DNA of 64,000 nt from VBDM01 sp035637655 (lineage in GTDB: Bacteria > Pseudomonadota > Gammaproteobacteria > Burkholderiales > SG8-39). A program made the translations under genes and the position numbers. Positions 8,736 through 16,122 of this stretch are shown piece by piece; position 1 is the first letter of the stretch; each line of letters starts with the position of its first letter. The DNA is taken from NCBI GenBank assembly GCA_035637655.1, contig DASPWT010000112.1, forward strand, positions 1 through 64,000. The letters are read 5' to 3'. A model generated the notes under the pieces. That model was given only the letters and a program-made list of their open reading frames with translations, did no database searches and was not told where the DNA came from.

Positions 8736-8774
8736 ATCGGGGTTTTCCCCATTTCCCCTCAGGGAAACCCCGAT
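8736..8774. promoter_or_regulatory. Strong inverted repeat between rpfF and the diguanylate cyclase gene
   Basis: ATCGGGGTTT (8736-8745) pairs with AAACCCCGAT (8765-8774); with one bulged T the stem extends through CCC/GGG to 13 pairs around a 12-nt loop. There is no U-run on either side, so it is not a simple terminator. It lies upstream of both divergent genes, so it could be an operator or an RNA structure in the leader of the cyclase gene. A related TTGGGGTCGTTTTCC stretch lies just before it (near 8716-8730). Confidence 0.5.
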
Positions 8775-8873
8775 GGGCCGGGTCGAAAATGTGTGAAAAA
8801 GTCGGCATTCAGCCTTGGCAGCCGCAGGCGCGGCATGCGTCCGGGGTAAGGGCTGCGCCGGTCGAGCCGTAAA

Positions 8874-10472
8874 ATGGCGAAACTAAAAACCCGCGCTCGC
8901 ATCTTCGTTCTGGTGATTCTCGCGGCCTTGCCGGCACTGCTGCTCACGGTCTACAGCGCGATCGAGCGGCGCGCTTCGACGGAAAACCAGGCGCGCGCGG
9001 AGCTCGGGCGGCTCGTCAAGCTGGCGGCCATGCAGCAATGGCAAGTCGTGGAGGGTGCCAGGCAGATGATGGTCGCCTCTTCGCAGATTCTCTTCACGTT
9101 GCTGAACGACAGAAGGCGCTGCACCGAGTATTTTGCGAGCTTGTTGGCGCAAAACCGGGAAACGTACCACTCGATGGGTCTTTTTCGCTCGGACGGCCAG
9201 CTGTTCTGCAATGCTGCGAGTTGGCGGGACAAGGTCTATAGCGGGGATCGGCTGTATTTTCGACTTGCCAAGGAAACGGGTCGATTCGCGATCGGCGAAT
9301 ATCAGGTCGGTCGCGTCACGGGACAAGCCGGAATCAACTTCGGATTTCCCGTCAAAGACGCGGATAACAAGGTCTACGCCGTGGCTTTCGCGGGGCTCGA
9401 TCTGGAGAATCTTGGTCGCATGGCCGAAGCGACGCCTTTGCCGCCCGAGGGTATTTTGAGCGTCGTCGACGTCAAGGGAACCATCCTCGCGCGCAAGCCC
9501 GCGATGAAAGAGCGCATCGGTGAAAGGCTTTGGAATCCGCAGGTGATCGAGGCGGTGCTCGCAGGCAGGGAAGGCGTGCTCGAGGCCAAAGGAGAGGACG
9601 GAATCGACTGGCTGCTGGCGCACGAGGTCGTCACCCAGAATCCGGACGGCGCCTTTCCGCTTCGCGTCATGGTTACCGTTCCGCTCACCCGGGTGTTTGC
9701 CGAGGCGAACAGGGCGCTTGTCCGAGATCTGCTGGGCATCACCTTAGCCACGCTGTTTCTGCTGGTCGGAGTCTGGTACGGCGCCGAGTGGTTCGTGTTG
9801 CGTAAAGTCAGGGCGCTGCTTCGGGCCGCCGACCGGGTGCGTGGCGGCGACCTGAACGCCAGAACGGAAATTCGCTATGGCGGAGAAGAGCTGAGCCAGC
9901 TTGCACAGGCCTTCGATGCCATGGCCCAAGCCCTTCAGCAGCGGGAGCAGAAGCTCCAGGAGCGAGCGATCTCCGACCCGCTCACCGGCCTGTATAACCG
10001 GCGCTACCTGAGCGAGTTTCTTCCGCGCGAGCTGGTGCGGTGCAGGCGCAGCGCGACGCCGGTCGCGGTGATGCTGATCGATCTGGATCACTTCAAGCGC
10101 GTCAACGATTCTTTCGGACACGAGGCCGGGGATATCGTCCTCAAGACGATCGCGGCGCTGCTCAAAGGCAAAGTTCGCGGCAGCGACATCGCCTGTCGCT
10201 ACGGGGGCGAGGAGTTCGCGCTGATCCTGCCCGAAACCAGCCTCGATGCCGCCCTGCGGCGTGCCGAAGATATCCGGCTGGCGATCGCCCGCCTCGGCCT
10301 CAGCTACGCGGGAACGCCTCTGGGTAAGATCACGGCCTCGCTGGGGATCGCGCTGTTTCCGGATCACGGCGAGGACACCGACGCCCTCCTGCGCGTGGCG
10401 GACATGGCGCTCTATGCCGCCAAGGGCGCCGGACGCGATCGGGTCGTCGCCGGCTCGGTGGAGAAACGCTGA
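8874..10472 (+). CDS. Membrane diguanylate cyclase (periplasmic sensor, HAMP, GGDEF)
   Basis: 532 residues. One N-terminal membrane helix (about 10-28), a periplasmic Cache-like sensor region (about 35-280), a second helix (LLGITLATLFLLVGVWYG), a HAMP segment and a C-terminal GGDEF domain. The active-site loop is GGEEF at 444-448, so cyclase activity is likely. An RGSD sequence at 435-438, five residues before it, matches the inhibitory c-di-GMP I-site. It is divergent from rpfF across a 268-nt spacer with a strong inverted repeat. Together with the HD-GYP gene it places both arms of c-di-GMP metabolism at this locus. The ligand sensed is unknown. Confidence 0.85.
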   Translation: MAKLKTRARIFVLVILAALPALLLTVYSAIERRASTENQARAELGRLVKLAAMQQWQVVEGARQMMVASSQILFTLLNDRRRCTEYFASLLAQNRETYHSMGLFRSDGQLFCNAASWRDKVYSGDRLYFRLAKETGRFAIGEYQVGRVTGQAGINFGFPVKDADNKVYAVAFAGLDLENLGRMAEATPLPPEGILSVVDVKGTILARKPAMKERIGERLWNPQVIEAVLAGREGVLEAKGEDGIDWLLAHEVVTQNPDGAFPLRVMVTVPLTRVFAEANRALVRDLLGITLATLFLLVGVWYGAEWFVLRKVRALLRAADRVRGGDLNARTEIRYGGEELSQLAQAFDAMAQALQQREQKLQERAISDPLTGLYNRRYLSEFLPRELVRCRRSATPVAVMLIDLDHFKRVNDSFGHEAGDIVLKTIAALLKGKVRGSDIACRYGGEEFALILPETSLDAALRRAEDIRLAIARLGLSYAGTPLGKITASLGIALFPDHGEDTDALLRVADMALYAAKGAGRDRVVAGSVEKR

Positions 10473-10518
10473 GCCCGGTCGCTTTGGAAGGAACTGCGCG
10501 CCGGCGCGGCCAGGAGCG

Positions 10519-10746
10519 TCACTTGTAAATTTGCTGGTTCCCGGAGGCGTTTCGGCGATCGTCTTCCCACGCCCCCCGGCTGACTCCCTGAACGGCGGCA
10601 GGGCTGTTCGACGGCAGTCTACTGCCGGTGGTGTAGACGGGTTCGCTGCGCGGCTGCGCCGCGGCTTTAGGTTCAGTGGGCGTCGTCTCGCAGCCGTAAG
10701 TTGCGGTGCACAGAACGGAAGCGATCAACAGCAGGCGGATGCGCAT
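10519..10746 (-). CDS. Small lipoprotein
   Basis: 75 residues from an ATG at 10746, preceded by a strong GGGAGGT ribosome site. It begins MRIRLLLIASVLCTATYGC: a charged start, hydrophobic core and a Cys at the end of a lipobox-like sequence, so a lipidated envelope protein is likely. The rest is polar and low complexity, ending in NQQIYK. Short lipoproteins with a VTGSRLP-like segment occur in betaproteobacteria; here YTTGSRLPSNS is the match. A much longer open frame running upstream on this strand is a shadow of the tctC and aldolase genes. Function unknown. Confidence 0.7.
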   Translation of the reverse strand: MRIRLLLIASVLCTATYGCETTPTEPKAAAQPRSEPVYTTGSRLPSNSPAAVQGVSRGAWEDDRRNASGNQQIYK

Positions 10747-10820
10747 TTCTTGGACCTCCCATTCGTTGAAATACCGCGCCAGTCTACCTCGTCGGTCCAG
10801 GCACATACAATCGAGTCGAG

Positions 10821-10896
10821 TGGCTCCCCGACCAGGGCTCGAACCTGGGACCTGCGGATTAACAGTCCGTCGCTCTACCAGCTGAGCTATCGGGGA
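10821..10896 (-). tRNA. tRNA-Asn (GTT)
   Basis: A 76-nt cloverleaf on the minus strand with acceptor TCCCCGA/TCGGGGA, encoded CCA end, D-arm AGCTCAGCTGGTAGAGC, anticodon loop CTGTTAA and T-arm GGTTCGAGCC. The anticodon GTT reads Asn codons. Confidence 0.97.
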
Positions 10897-10940
10897 TTCG
10901 AGACTCCGACGAGCGCGTTGCCGGAGATTGGAAGGCGCGT

Positions 10941-10970
10941 ATTCTAATTCCCCGCGGGGGGACCGGTCAA
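10941..10970 (-). promoter_or_regulatory. Predicted sigma70 promoter of tRNA-Asn
   Basis: Minus strand TTGACC (10970-10965), an 18-nt spacer and TAGAAT (10946-10941). The spacer contains a perfect CCCCGCGGGG palindrome. The same two hexamers form the promoter of the Gly-Cys-Leu tRNA cluster at 52758. Confidence 0.7.
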
Positions 10971-11088
10971 CGCGACGGATCGAAGAAAAGCCGCTCCGGC
11001 CCTCATTTTCCCGGGCGGTGCAGACGCGACCCATGCCTCTTGGGCATAATGGATCCGTGAACGCCGCCGCACGGAAGGAGACGCACCG

Positions 11089-12084
11089 ATGAGTCCATCG
11101 CGTGAGAGGGCATGCCGTTGTGTCGCGGGAGCGTTGGGACTGGCTTTGAGCTTCGCGTCCACCGCTTCGCTCGCTCAGGAACCAGGCGTGTGGCCCGCCC
11201 GGACGATCCAAATCGTCGTTCCCTATACTCCGGGCACGGGCGCCGACATCCTCGCGCGGATCTTCGGACCGAAACTTGCCGAACGCTGGAAGGTCGGCGT
11301 CGTCACCGACAATCGCGCGGGCGCTTCGGGCAACATAGGAACCGACTTCGTCGCGAAATCGGCGCCCGACGGCTATACGCTGCTTTGCACCGCGACCTCC
11401 TTCGGAACCAATCCTGCGATCAATCAAAAGCTCCCATTCGACCCTATAAGGAGCTTTAGGCCAGTCATATTGCTTGCCACCAGCACGATGGCGGTGATCG
11501 TCACGCAAGGGTTGGCGGCCAGGTCGATGCGCGAATTCCTCGACCTCGCGCGCGGCCAGCCGGGCAAGCTCTATTACTCTTCTCCCGGAAACGGAGGTCC
11601 GCAGCATCTCGCCATGGAGCTGCTCAAGCTCGACGCGCGTATCGACCTCGTGCACGTTCCGTACAAGGGATCGGGCGGCGCACTGACCGATCTGGTGGGC
11701 GGGCACGTCCAGGCCATGATCGTGTCGCTGCAAACGGCGGCTCCGTACGTCCAGAGCGGGAAGCTTCGCATGCTGGCTGTGATGAGCGCGGAGCGCTCGC
11801 AGGCGTTTTCCGAGGTGCCCACCCTCAAAGAGCTGGGCCTCGCCGACCTCGAGGTGGAGACATGGTACGGCGTGTTCGCGCCGGCGGGGACGCCGCAGGC
11901 GGCCATCGCCAGGGTCAACGCGGAAATGAACGCGCTGCTCGAACAGAATGAGATCCGCGAGCTTCTCGCAAAACAGGGCATGGCGCCGGCCGGCGGCACG
12001 CCCGAGCGCTTCGGCGGCCTGGTGAAGAGGGAATTGGCGCGCTGGTCGCGCGTGGTCACGGCCGCGGGCATCAAGGCGGACTGA
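11089..12084 (+). CDS. Tripartite tricarboxylate transporter substrate-binding protein (Bug/TctC family)
   Basis: 331 residues. A signal peptide (SRERACRCVAGALGLALSF..SLAQ) is followed by the TctC fold: PARTIQIVVPYTPGTGADILAR, DNRAGASGNIG, PDGYTLL, VHVPYKGSG and APAGTP. These periplasmic receptors bind small carboxylates. The start ATG has a GGAAGGAG ribosome site. No TctA/TctB membrane subunits are in the window, which is common in Bug-rich betaproteobacteria. The gene is followed 39 nt later by a class II aldolase gene, so uptake and use of one carboxylate is possible. The ligand is not predictable here. Confidence 0.88.
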   Translation: MSPSRERACRCVAGALGLALSFASTASLAQEPGVWPARTIQIVVPYTPGTGADILARIFGPKLAERWKVGVVTDNRAGASGNIGTDFVAKSAPDGYTLLCTATSFGTNPAINQKLPFDPIRSFRPVILLATSTMAVIVTQGLAARSMREFLDLARGQPGKLYYSSPGNGGPQHLAMELLKLDARIDLVHVPYKGSGGALTDLVGGHVQAMIVSLQTAAPYVQSGKLRMLAVMSAERSQAFSEVPTLKELGLADLEVETWYGVFAPAGTPQAAIARVNAEMNALLEQNEIRELLAKQGMAPAGGTPERFGGLVKRELARWSRVVTAAGIKAD

Positions 12085-12123
12085 GCTCAAGCGGATTCCA
12101 CGGATCACCCGACAAGAAAACAC

Positions 12124-12837
12124 ATGAGCCATATCGAAGACCTGGTCGCCGCGTACCGAATCCTCGCCGAGCACGGTGTCATCGACGCGTACGGACACGT
12201 GAGCGTGCGTTCGGAACGCGACCCCCAGCGTTACCTTCTGTCGCGCTCGCTTGCGCCGGAATTGGTGATGCCCGAGGACATCATGGAGTACGACCTCGAC
12301 AGCAATCCGATCGATCCGCGGGGACGAGAGTCGGTGCGCGAGCGCTTCATTCACGGCGAGATCTTCAGGGCGCGTCCGGACGTGAACGCGGTCGTGCACA
12401 ATCATTCCCCTTCGGTCGTGCCCTTCAGCGTCACGACGGTCGCGATGCGGCCGCTTTTCCACATGGCTGCGTTCGTGGGAGAGGGGGTCCCGACCTTCGA
12501 AATCCGCGATGCCGAGAAGGGCACCGATCTGCTGGTCAAAACGCCCTATCTGGGGCAGGCGCTCGCCAGGACATTGGGAAGGTCCCCGGCGGCCCTGATG
12601 CGCGGGCACGGTTCGGTTACCGTGGGCGAGAGCCTGCCCCGCGCCGTGGGGCGCAGCATCTATCTGGAAATGAGTGCGCGAATGCAGCTTCAGGCGATGG
12701 CGATCGCGGGGACCGGCGGCAAAATCACCTACCTCGACGAACAGGAGGTCCGGGCCTCCGTACCCGGGCAGGATTACAATCGCGCCTGGCCGATGTGGCG
12801 CGCCCATGCGCTCGCCCGCCTCAAACCGCAAGCATGA
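12124..12837 (+). CDS. Class II aldolase/adducin family protein
   Basis: 237 residues of the AraD/FucA fold. Zn-ligand histidines are seen in the HNHSPSV segment (residues near 94-96) and the later MRGHGSV segment, and the early AYGHVSVR motif is typical. Family members cleave or epimerise sugar phosphates, or decarboxylate hydroxy acids. The gene sits between a Bug receptor and bioF; the spacing to the likely bioF start is 31 nt. It is unlikely to belong to biotin synthesis and more likely pairs with the tctC gene. Substrate unknown. Confidence 0.82.
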   Translation: MSHIEDLVAAYRILAEHGVIDAYGHVSVRSERDPQRYLLSRSLAPELVMPEDIMEYDLDSNPIDPRGRESVRERFIHGEIFRARPDVNAVVHNHSPSVVPFSVTTVAMRPLFHMAAFVGEGVPTFEIRDAEKGTDLLVKTPYLGQALARTLGRSPAALMRGHGSVTVGESLPRAVGRSIYLEMSARMQLQAMAIAGTGGKITYLDEQEVRASVPGQDYNRAWPMWRAHALARLKPQA

Positions 12838-12868
12838 GCCACGCGGCTTCGCGCGGCACGATCCGCCC

Positions 12869-14044
12869 TTGAGCTTTCAACGCCTCGCCGACCAGCTCGC
12901 CGAATTGGAGCGCCGCGGCCTGCGCCGCAGTCGCCTTGTGCGCCAGAGCCCGCAGGGGCCGCGCATCGTCGTGGACGGGCAGGAGGTCCTTGCGTTCTGC
13001 AGCAATGACTACCTGGGGCTCGCCAACCATCCGCGGATCGTGGAGGCGGCGATCGAGGCCGCCTCGCGCCACGGGGTCGGGGAGGGTGCCTCGCATCTTT
13101 TGAGCGGGCACAGCGTCGTCCACGAGCGCCTCGAAGCGAAACTCGCCGAGTTCATGCAAATGCCGCGGGCGCTGCTTTTCTCCACCGGCTATCAGGCAAA
13201 CATCGGTGCCGTTACCGCGCTCGCCGGCCCGGAGGATGCGATTTTCTCCGACGCGCTCAATCACGCCTCGCTGATCGACGGCGTGCGCTTGTCGCGCGCC
13301 CGGGTGATTCGCTACCCGCACGCCGATCTCGGGTTCCTGTCGGGAGCGCTGGCAGAATCCAGCGCAAGAACGAGACTGATCGTCAGCGACGGCGTATTCA
13401 GCATGGACGGCGACATCGCGCCGTTGCCGGCCCTGCTCGATTTGTGCGAACGCCACGATGCCTGGCTTCTGGTCGACGACGCGCACGGCTTCGGCGTGAT
13501 CGGCCCCGGAGGCCGCGGGTCGCCGGCGCACTTCGGCTTGCGCTCGCCGCGCCTCGTCTACGTCGGAACGCTCGGCAAGGCGGCGGGCGTGGCGGGCGCT
13601 TTCGTCGCGGGCGCCGCGGAAGTGGTGGAAACGGTGCTGCAGCGGGCGCGGACCTATATCTACACCACGGCTGCGCCAGCGATGCTTGCGGCCGCGGTCG
13701 AAGCGAGTCTTCAGCTCATCCTGGAAGACGAATGGCGTCGCGAGCATCTGCGAAAGCTGATCGCGCTGCTGAGACGGGAGCTGCAGGGGAGCGAAAGCGC
13801 GCTTGCCCCATCCGATACGCCGATTCAGCCGCTGATCCTCGGAGGGAACAACGAGGCCGTACGGGCGAGTGCGGCGCTGCACGAGCGCGGCATTCTCGTG
13901 CCTGCGATCCGTCCGCCGACCGTGCCCGAGGGTACCGCCCGGTTGCGCATCTCGCTTTCTGCGGCTCATAGCGAGCAGGAGGTTTTGCGTCTTGCCGCGG
14001 CGCTGCGTGAGGTGTGTCAAAGCGGCGTGGCGACACAGGCCTAA
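12869..14044 (+). CDS. bioF: 8-amino-7-oxononanoate synthase
   Basis: PLP enzyme that condenses pimeloyl-ACP (or -CoA) with alanine to make KAPA in biotin synthesis. The sequence has FCSNDYLGLA, GEGASHLLSGHS, DDAHGFGV and the PLP lysine in VGTLGKAAG (Lys237 counted from TTG). The likely start is TTG 12869, giving LSFQRLADQLAEL, which matches the usual MSFQ-like BioF start and a 391-residue length. ATG 12806 is in frame but would overlap the aldolase gene. It starts the run bioF-bioD-bioA, with 23 nt to bioD. Confidence 0.9.
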   Translation: MSFQRLADQLAELERRGLRRSRLVRQSPQGPRIVVDGQEVLAFCSNDYLGLANHPRIVEAAIEAASRHGVGEGASHLLSGHSVVHERLEAKLAEFMQMPRALLFSTGYQANIGAVTALAGPEDAIFSDALNHASLIDGVRLSRARVIRYPHADLGFLSGALAESSARTRLIVSDGVFSMDGDIAPLPALLDLCERHDAWLLVDDAHGFGVIGPGGRGSPAHFGLRSPRLVYVGTLGKAAGVAGAFVAGAAEVVETVLQRARTYIYTTAAPAMLAAAVEASLQLILEDEWRREHLRKLIALLRRELQGSESALAPSDTPIQPLILGGNNEAVRASAALHERGILVPAIRPPTVPEGTARLRISLSAAHSEQEVLRLAAALREVCQSGVATQA

Positions 14045-14067
14045 AGCGCTGAACGGAACGCTCGAAA

Positions 14068-14745
14068 GTGGGTCAGGGCTTTTTCGTTACCGGAACCGAC
14101 ACCGGGGTCGGCAAAACCCTGGTCGCCTGCGCGCTCCTGCGCGCTTTTGCCAGGACGGGGAAGTCCGTGGTGGGCATGAAGCCGGTTGCCGCCGGACGCG
14201 AAGCGGGCCGCTTCGCGGATGTCGAAGCCCTGGCGCACGCGAGCACGGTGAGTGCAAGGCCGCAAGTCGTCAATCCCTACGCCTTCGAGCCGGCGATTGC
14301 CCCCCACATCGCGGCGGAACTGGCCGGCTTCGAAATCGGCCTCGAACCGATCGCGCGTGCCTACGAGGAGCTGTCGCGGCTGGCCGAGGTTGTCGTGGTG
14401 GAAGGCGCCGGGGGTTTTCTCGTGCCGCTCAATGCAACCCAGACCGGCGCCGATCTCGCGATGCGGCTGGGTTTGCCGATCGTGCTCGTCGTCGGGATGC
14501 GGCTCGGCTGCTTGAATCATGCATTGCTCACGCGACGGCAGATCGAGGCTTCCGGGTTGCGTTGCGCGGGCTGGGTGGCGAATTGCATCCTCCCCGACAT
14601 GCCTCATTTGGAGGGCAACATCCGCGCGCTCGAGCAGCGCCTCGATTGTCCGCTGCTCGGCGTGTTGCCGTTTCGGCTCGATCCGGTCCCGGCAGAGGTC
14701 GCCCCGCTTCTTTCGCTCGAATCGCTTGTCGAGGCTACCGCGTGA
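14068..14745 (+). CDS. bioD: Dethiobiotin synthetase
   Basis: 225 residues from GTG 14068. ATP-dependent closure of the ureido ring of DAPA to form dethiobiotin. The P-loop GTDTGVGKT lies at residues 9-17, with MKPVAAG, the VEGAGGFLVPL segment and the later nucleotide-contact region. The length matches the family. It ends with a 4-nt overlap (GTGA) with bioA, so translation is coupled. Confidence 0.93.
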   Translation: MGQGFFVTGTDTGVGKTLVACALLRAFARTGKSVVGMKPVAAGREAGRFADVEALAHASTVSARPQVVNPYAFEPAIAPHIAAELAGFEIGLEPIARAYEELSRLAEVVVVEGAGGFLVPLNATQTGADLAMRLGLPIVLVVGMRLGCLNHALLTRRQIEASGLRCAGWVANCILPDMPHLEGNIRALEQRLDCPLLGVLPFRLDPVPAEVAPLLSLESLVEATA

Positions 14746-16076
14746 GCGCAAATGCAAGCATGCTGGAGCGGAGCCTGCGGGCGGTCTGGCATCCCTGCAC
14801 GCAGATGAAGCACCACGAAACGCTGCCGCTCGTGCCGATCAACCGCGCCGAAGGGGCCTGGCTCTACGATTTCGAGGGCCACCGCATCCTCGATGCGATC
14901 GGCTCCTGGTGGGTCAACCTGCTGGGGCACGGCGACCCCCGCATCAATGCCGCGCTACGGCACCAGCTCGATTCGCTGGAACACGTCATGCTCGCCGGGT
15001 TCACGCACGCGCCGGCAGTCGAGCTCTCCGAGCGCCTCGCGAAGCTCGCTCCCGGCGGACTCGGCCATTGCTTTTTCGCCTCCGACGGGGCCTCCGCAGT
15101 CGAAATCGCGTTGAAGATGAGCTATCACTACTGGAGAAACTCAGGCCGCGCGAAGAGCGGATTCGTGACCCTTGCCAACAGTTACCACGGCGAGACTCTG
15201 GGCGCGCTGTCGGTCACCGATATTGCGCTCTACCGCGACACCTACGCTCCGCTCCTGCGCGCCAGTGTGCAGGTACCTTCTCCGGACTGGCGTCTGGCCG
15301 AGCCGGGCGAGACGCGAGAGGAGTATGCGCGACGCTGCGCAAAGGCGCTCGAAGAGCACCTCGAGCGGCATGCCGCGGAAACCGCCGCGCTCATCGTCGA
15401 GCCGCTTGTGCAATGCGCGGGCGGGATGGCGATGTACGACGCGGAATATCTGCGCCGCGCCCGCGAGCTCTGCGATCGCTTCGACGTCCATCTCATCGCC
15501 GACGAGATAGCAGTGGGGTTCGGGCGCACCGGGACTCTCTTCGCCTGCGAGCAGGCGGGGATCACGCCCGATTTCCTGTGCCTCTCCAAGGGCCTCACGG
15601 GCGGCTACCTACCGCTCTCGGTAGTGCTCGCAACCGATCGCGTCTACCGGGCTTTCTACGACGACAAGCTCGAGCGCGCTTTCCTTCACTCGCATTCCTT
15701 CAGCGGCAATCCGCTTGCCTGCCGCGCTGCCCTGGCCGTGCTCGACATCCTGGAAGAAGAGAAGGTGCTGGAGCGCAACCGAAATACGGCGGCGACCCTG
15801 AACCGGCGCGCCGATAAGCTGCGCTCGCACCGGCGCGTCGCGCACTTCCGCAACACGGGAATGATCTGGGCGTTCGACGTGCGGGACGCTCAACCGGGAT
15901 TTGGGCCGGACTTCTATCGAGGCGCTCTCGAGATGGGCGTACTGCTCCGGCCGCTGGGCTCCACGGTCTACTGGATGCCGCCTTACATCATCGAAGAAAC
16001 CGAAATCGACTTTCTTCTGAGCACGGTGAAAAGGCTCCTGGACGCCGGAGGGACCGGACCCGAGTCCCGGGGGTGA
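14742..16076 (+). CDS. bioA: Adenosylmethionine-8-amino-7-oxononanoate aminotransferase
   Basis: 444 residues from GTG 14742, which overlaps the bioD stop; ATG 14760 is an alternative start. Class III PLP aminotransferase that turns KAPA into DAPA with SAM as amino donor. Seen: VWHPCTQMKHHE, GSWWVNLLGH, SYHGETLGALSVTD, IADEIAVGFGRTG (Asp254) and PLP Lys283 in LSKGLTGGYLPL. Together with bioF and bioD it covers three of the last four biotin steps; bioB is not in this window. Confidence 0.93.
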   Translation: MSANASMLERSLRAVWHPCTQMKHHETLPLVPINRAEGAWLYDFEGHRILDAIGSWWVNLLGHGDPRINAALRHQLDSLEHVMLAGFTHAPAVELSERLAKLAPGGLGHCFFASDGASAVEIALKMSYHYWRNSGRAKSGFVTLANSYHGETLGALSVTDIALYRDTYAPLLRASVQVPSPDWRLAEPGETREEYARRCAKALEEHLERHAAETAALIVEPLVQCAGGMAMYDAEYLRRARELCDRFDVHLIADEIAVGFGRTGTLFACEQAGITPDFLCLSKGLTGGYLPLSVVLATDRVYRAFYDDKLERAFLHSHSFSGNPLACRAALAVLDILEEEKVLERNRNTAATLNRRADKLRSHRRVAHFRNTGMIWAFDVRDAQPGFGPDFYRGALEMGVLLRPLGSTVYWMPPYIIEETEIDFLLSTVKRLLDAGGTGPESRG

Positions 16077-16122
16077 GCATCGTGCTAGACTCGAAAGCTT
16101 TTACAGTGGCAGCGCAGCACGC

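Noticed and set aside
8606..8873. Small proteins encoded between rpfF and the cyclase gene
   Set aside because: The short open frames here lack ribosome sites and protein-like composition, and the region is better explained by a promoter and a palindrome.
10519..12831. 770-residue open frame on the minus strand
   Set aside because: It runs antisense through the Bug receptor and aldolase genes and across the tRNA-Asn gene, with Arg/His-rich shadow composition. Only its last 75 codons are a plausible gene (the small lipoprotein).
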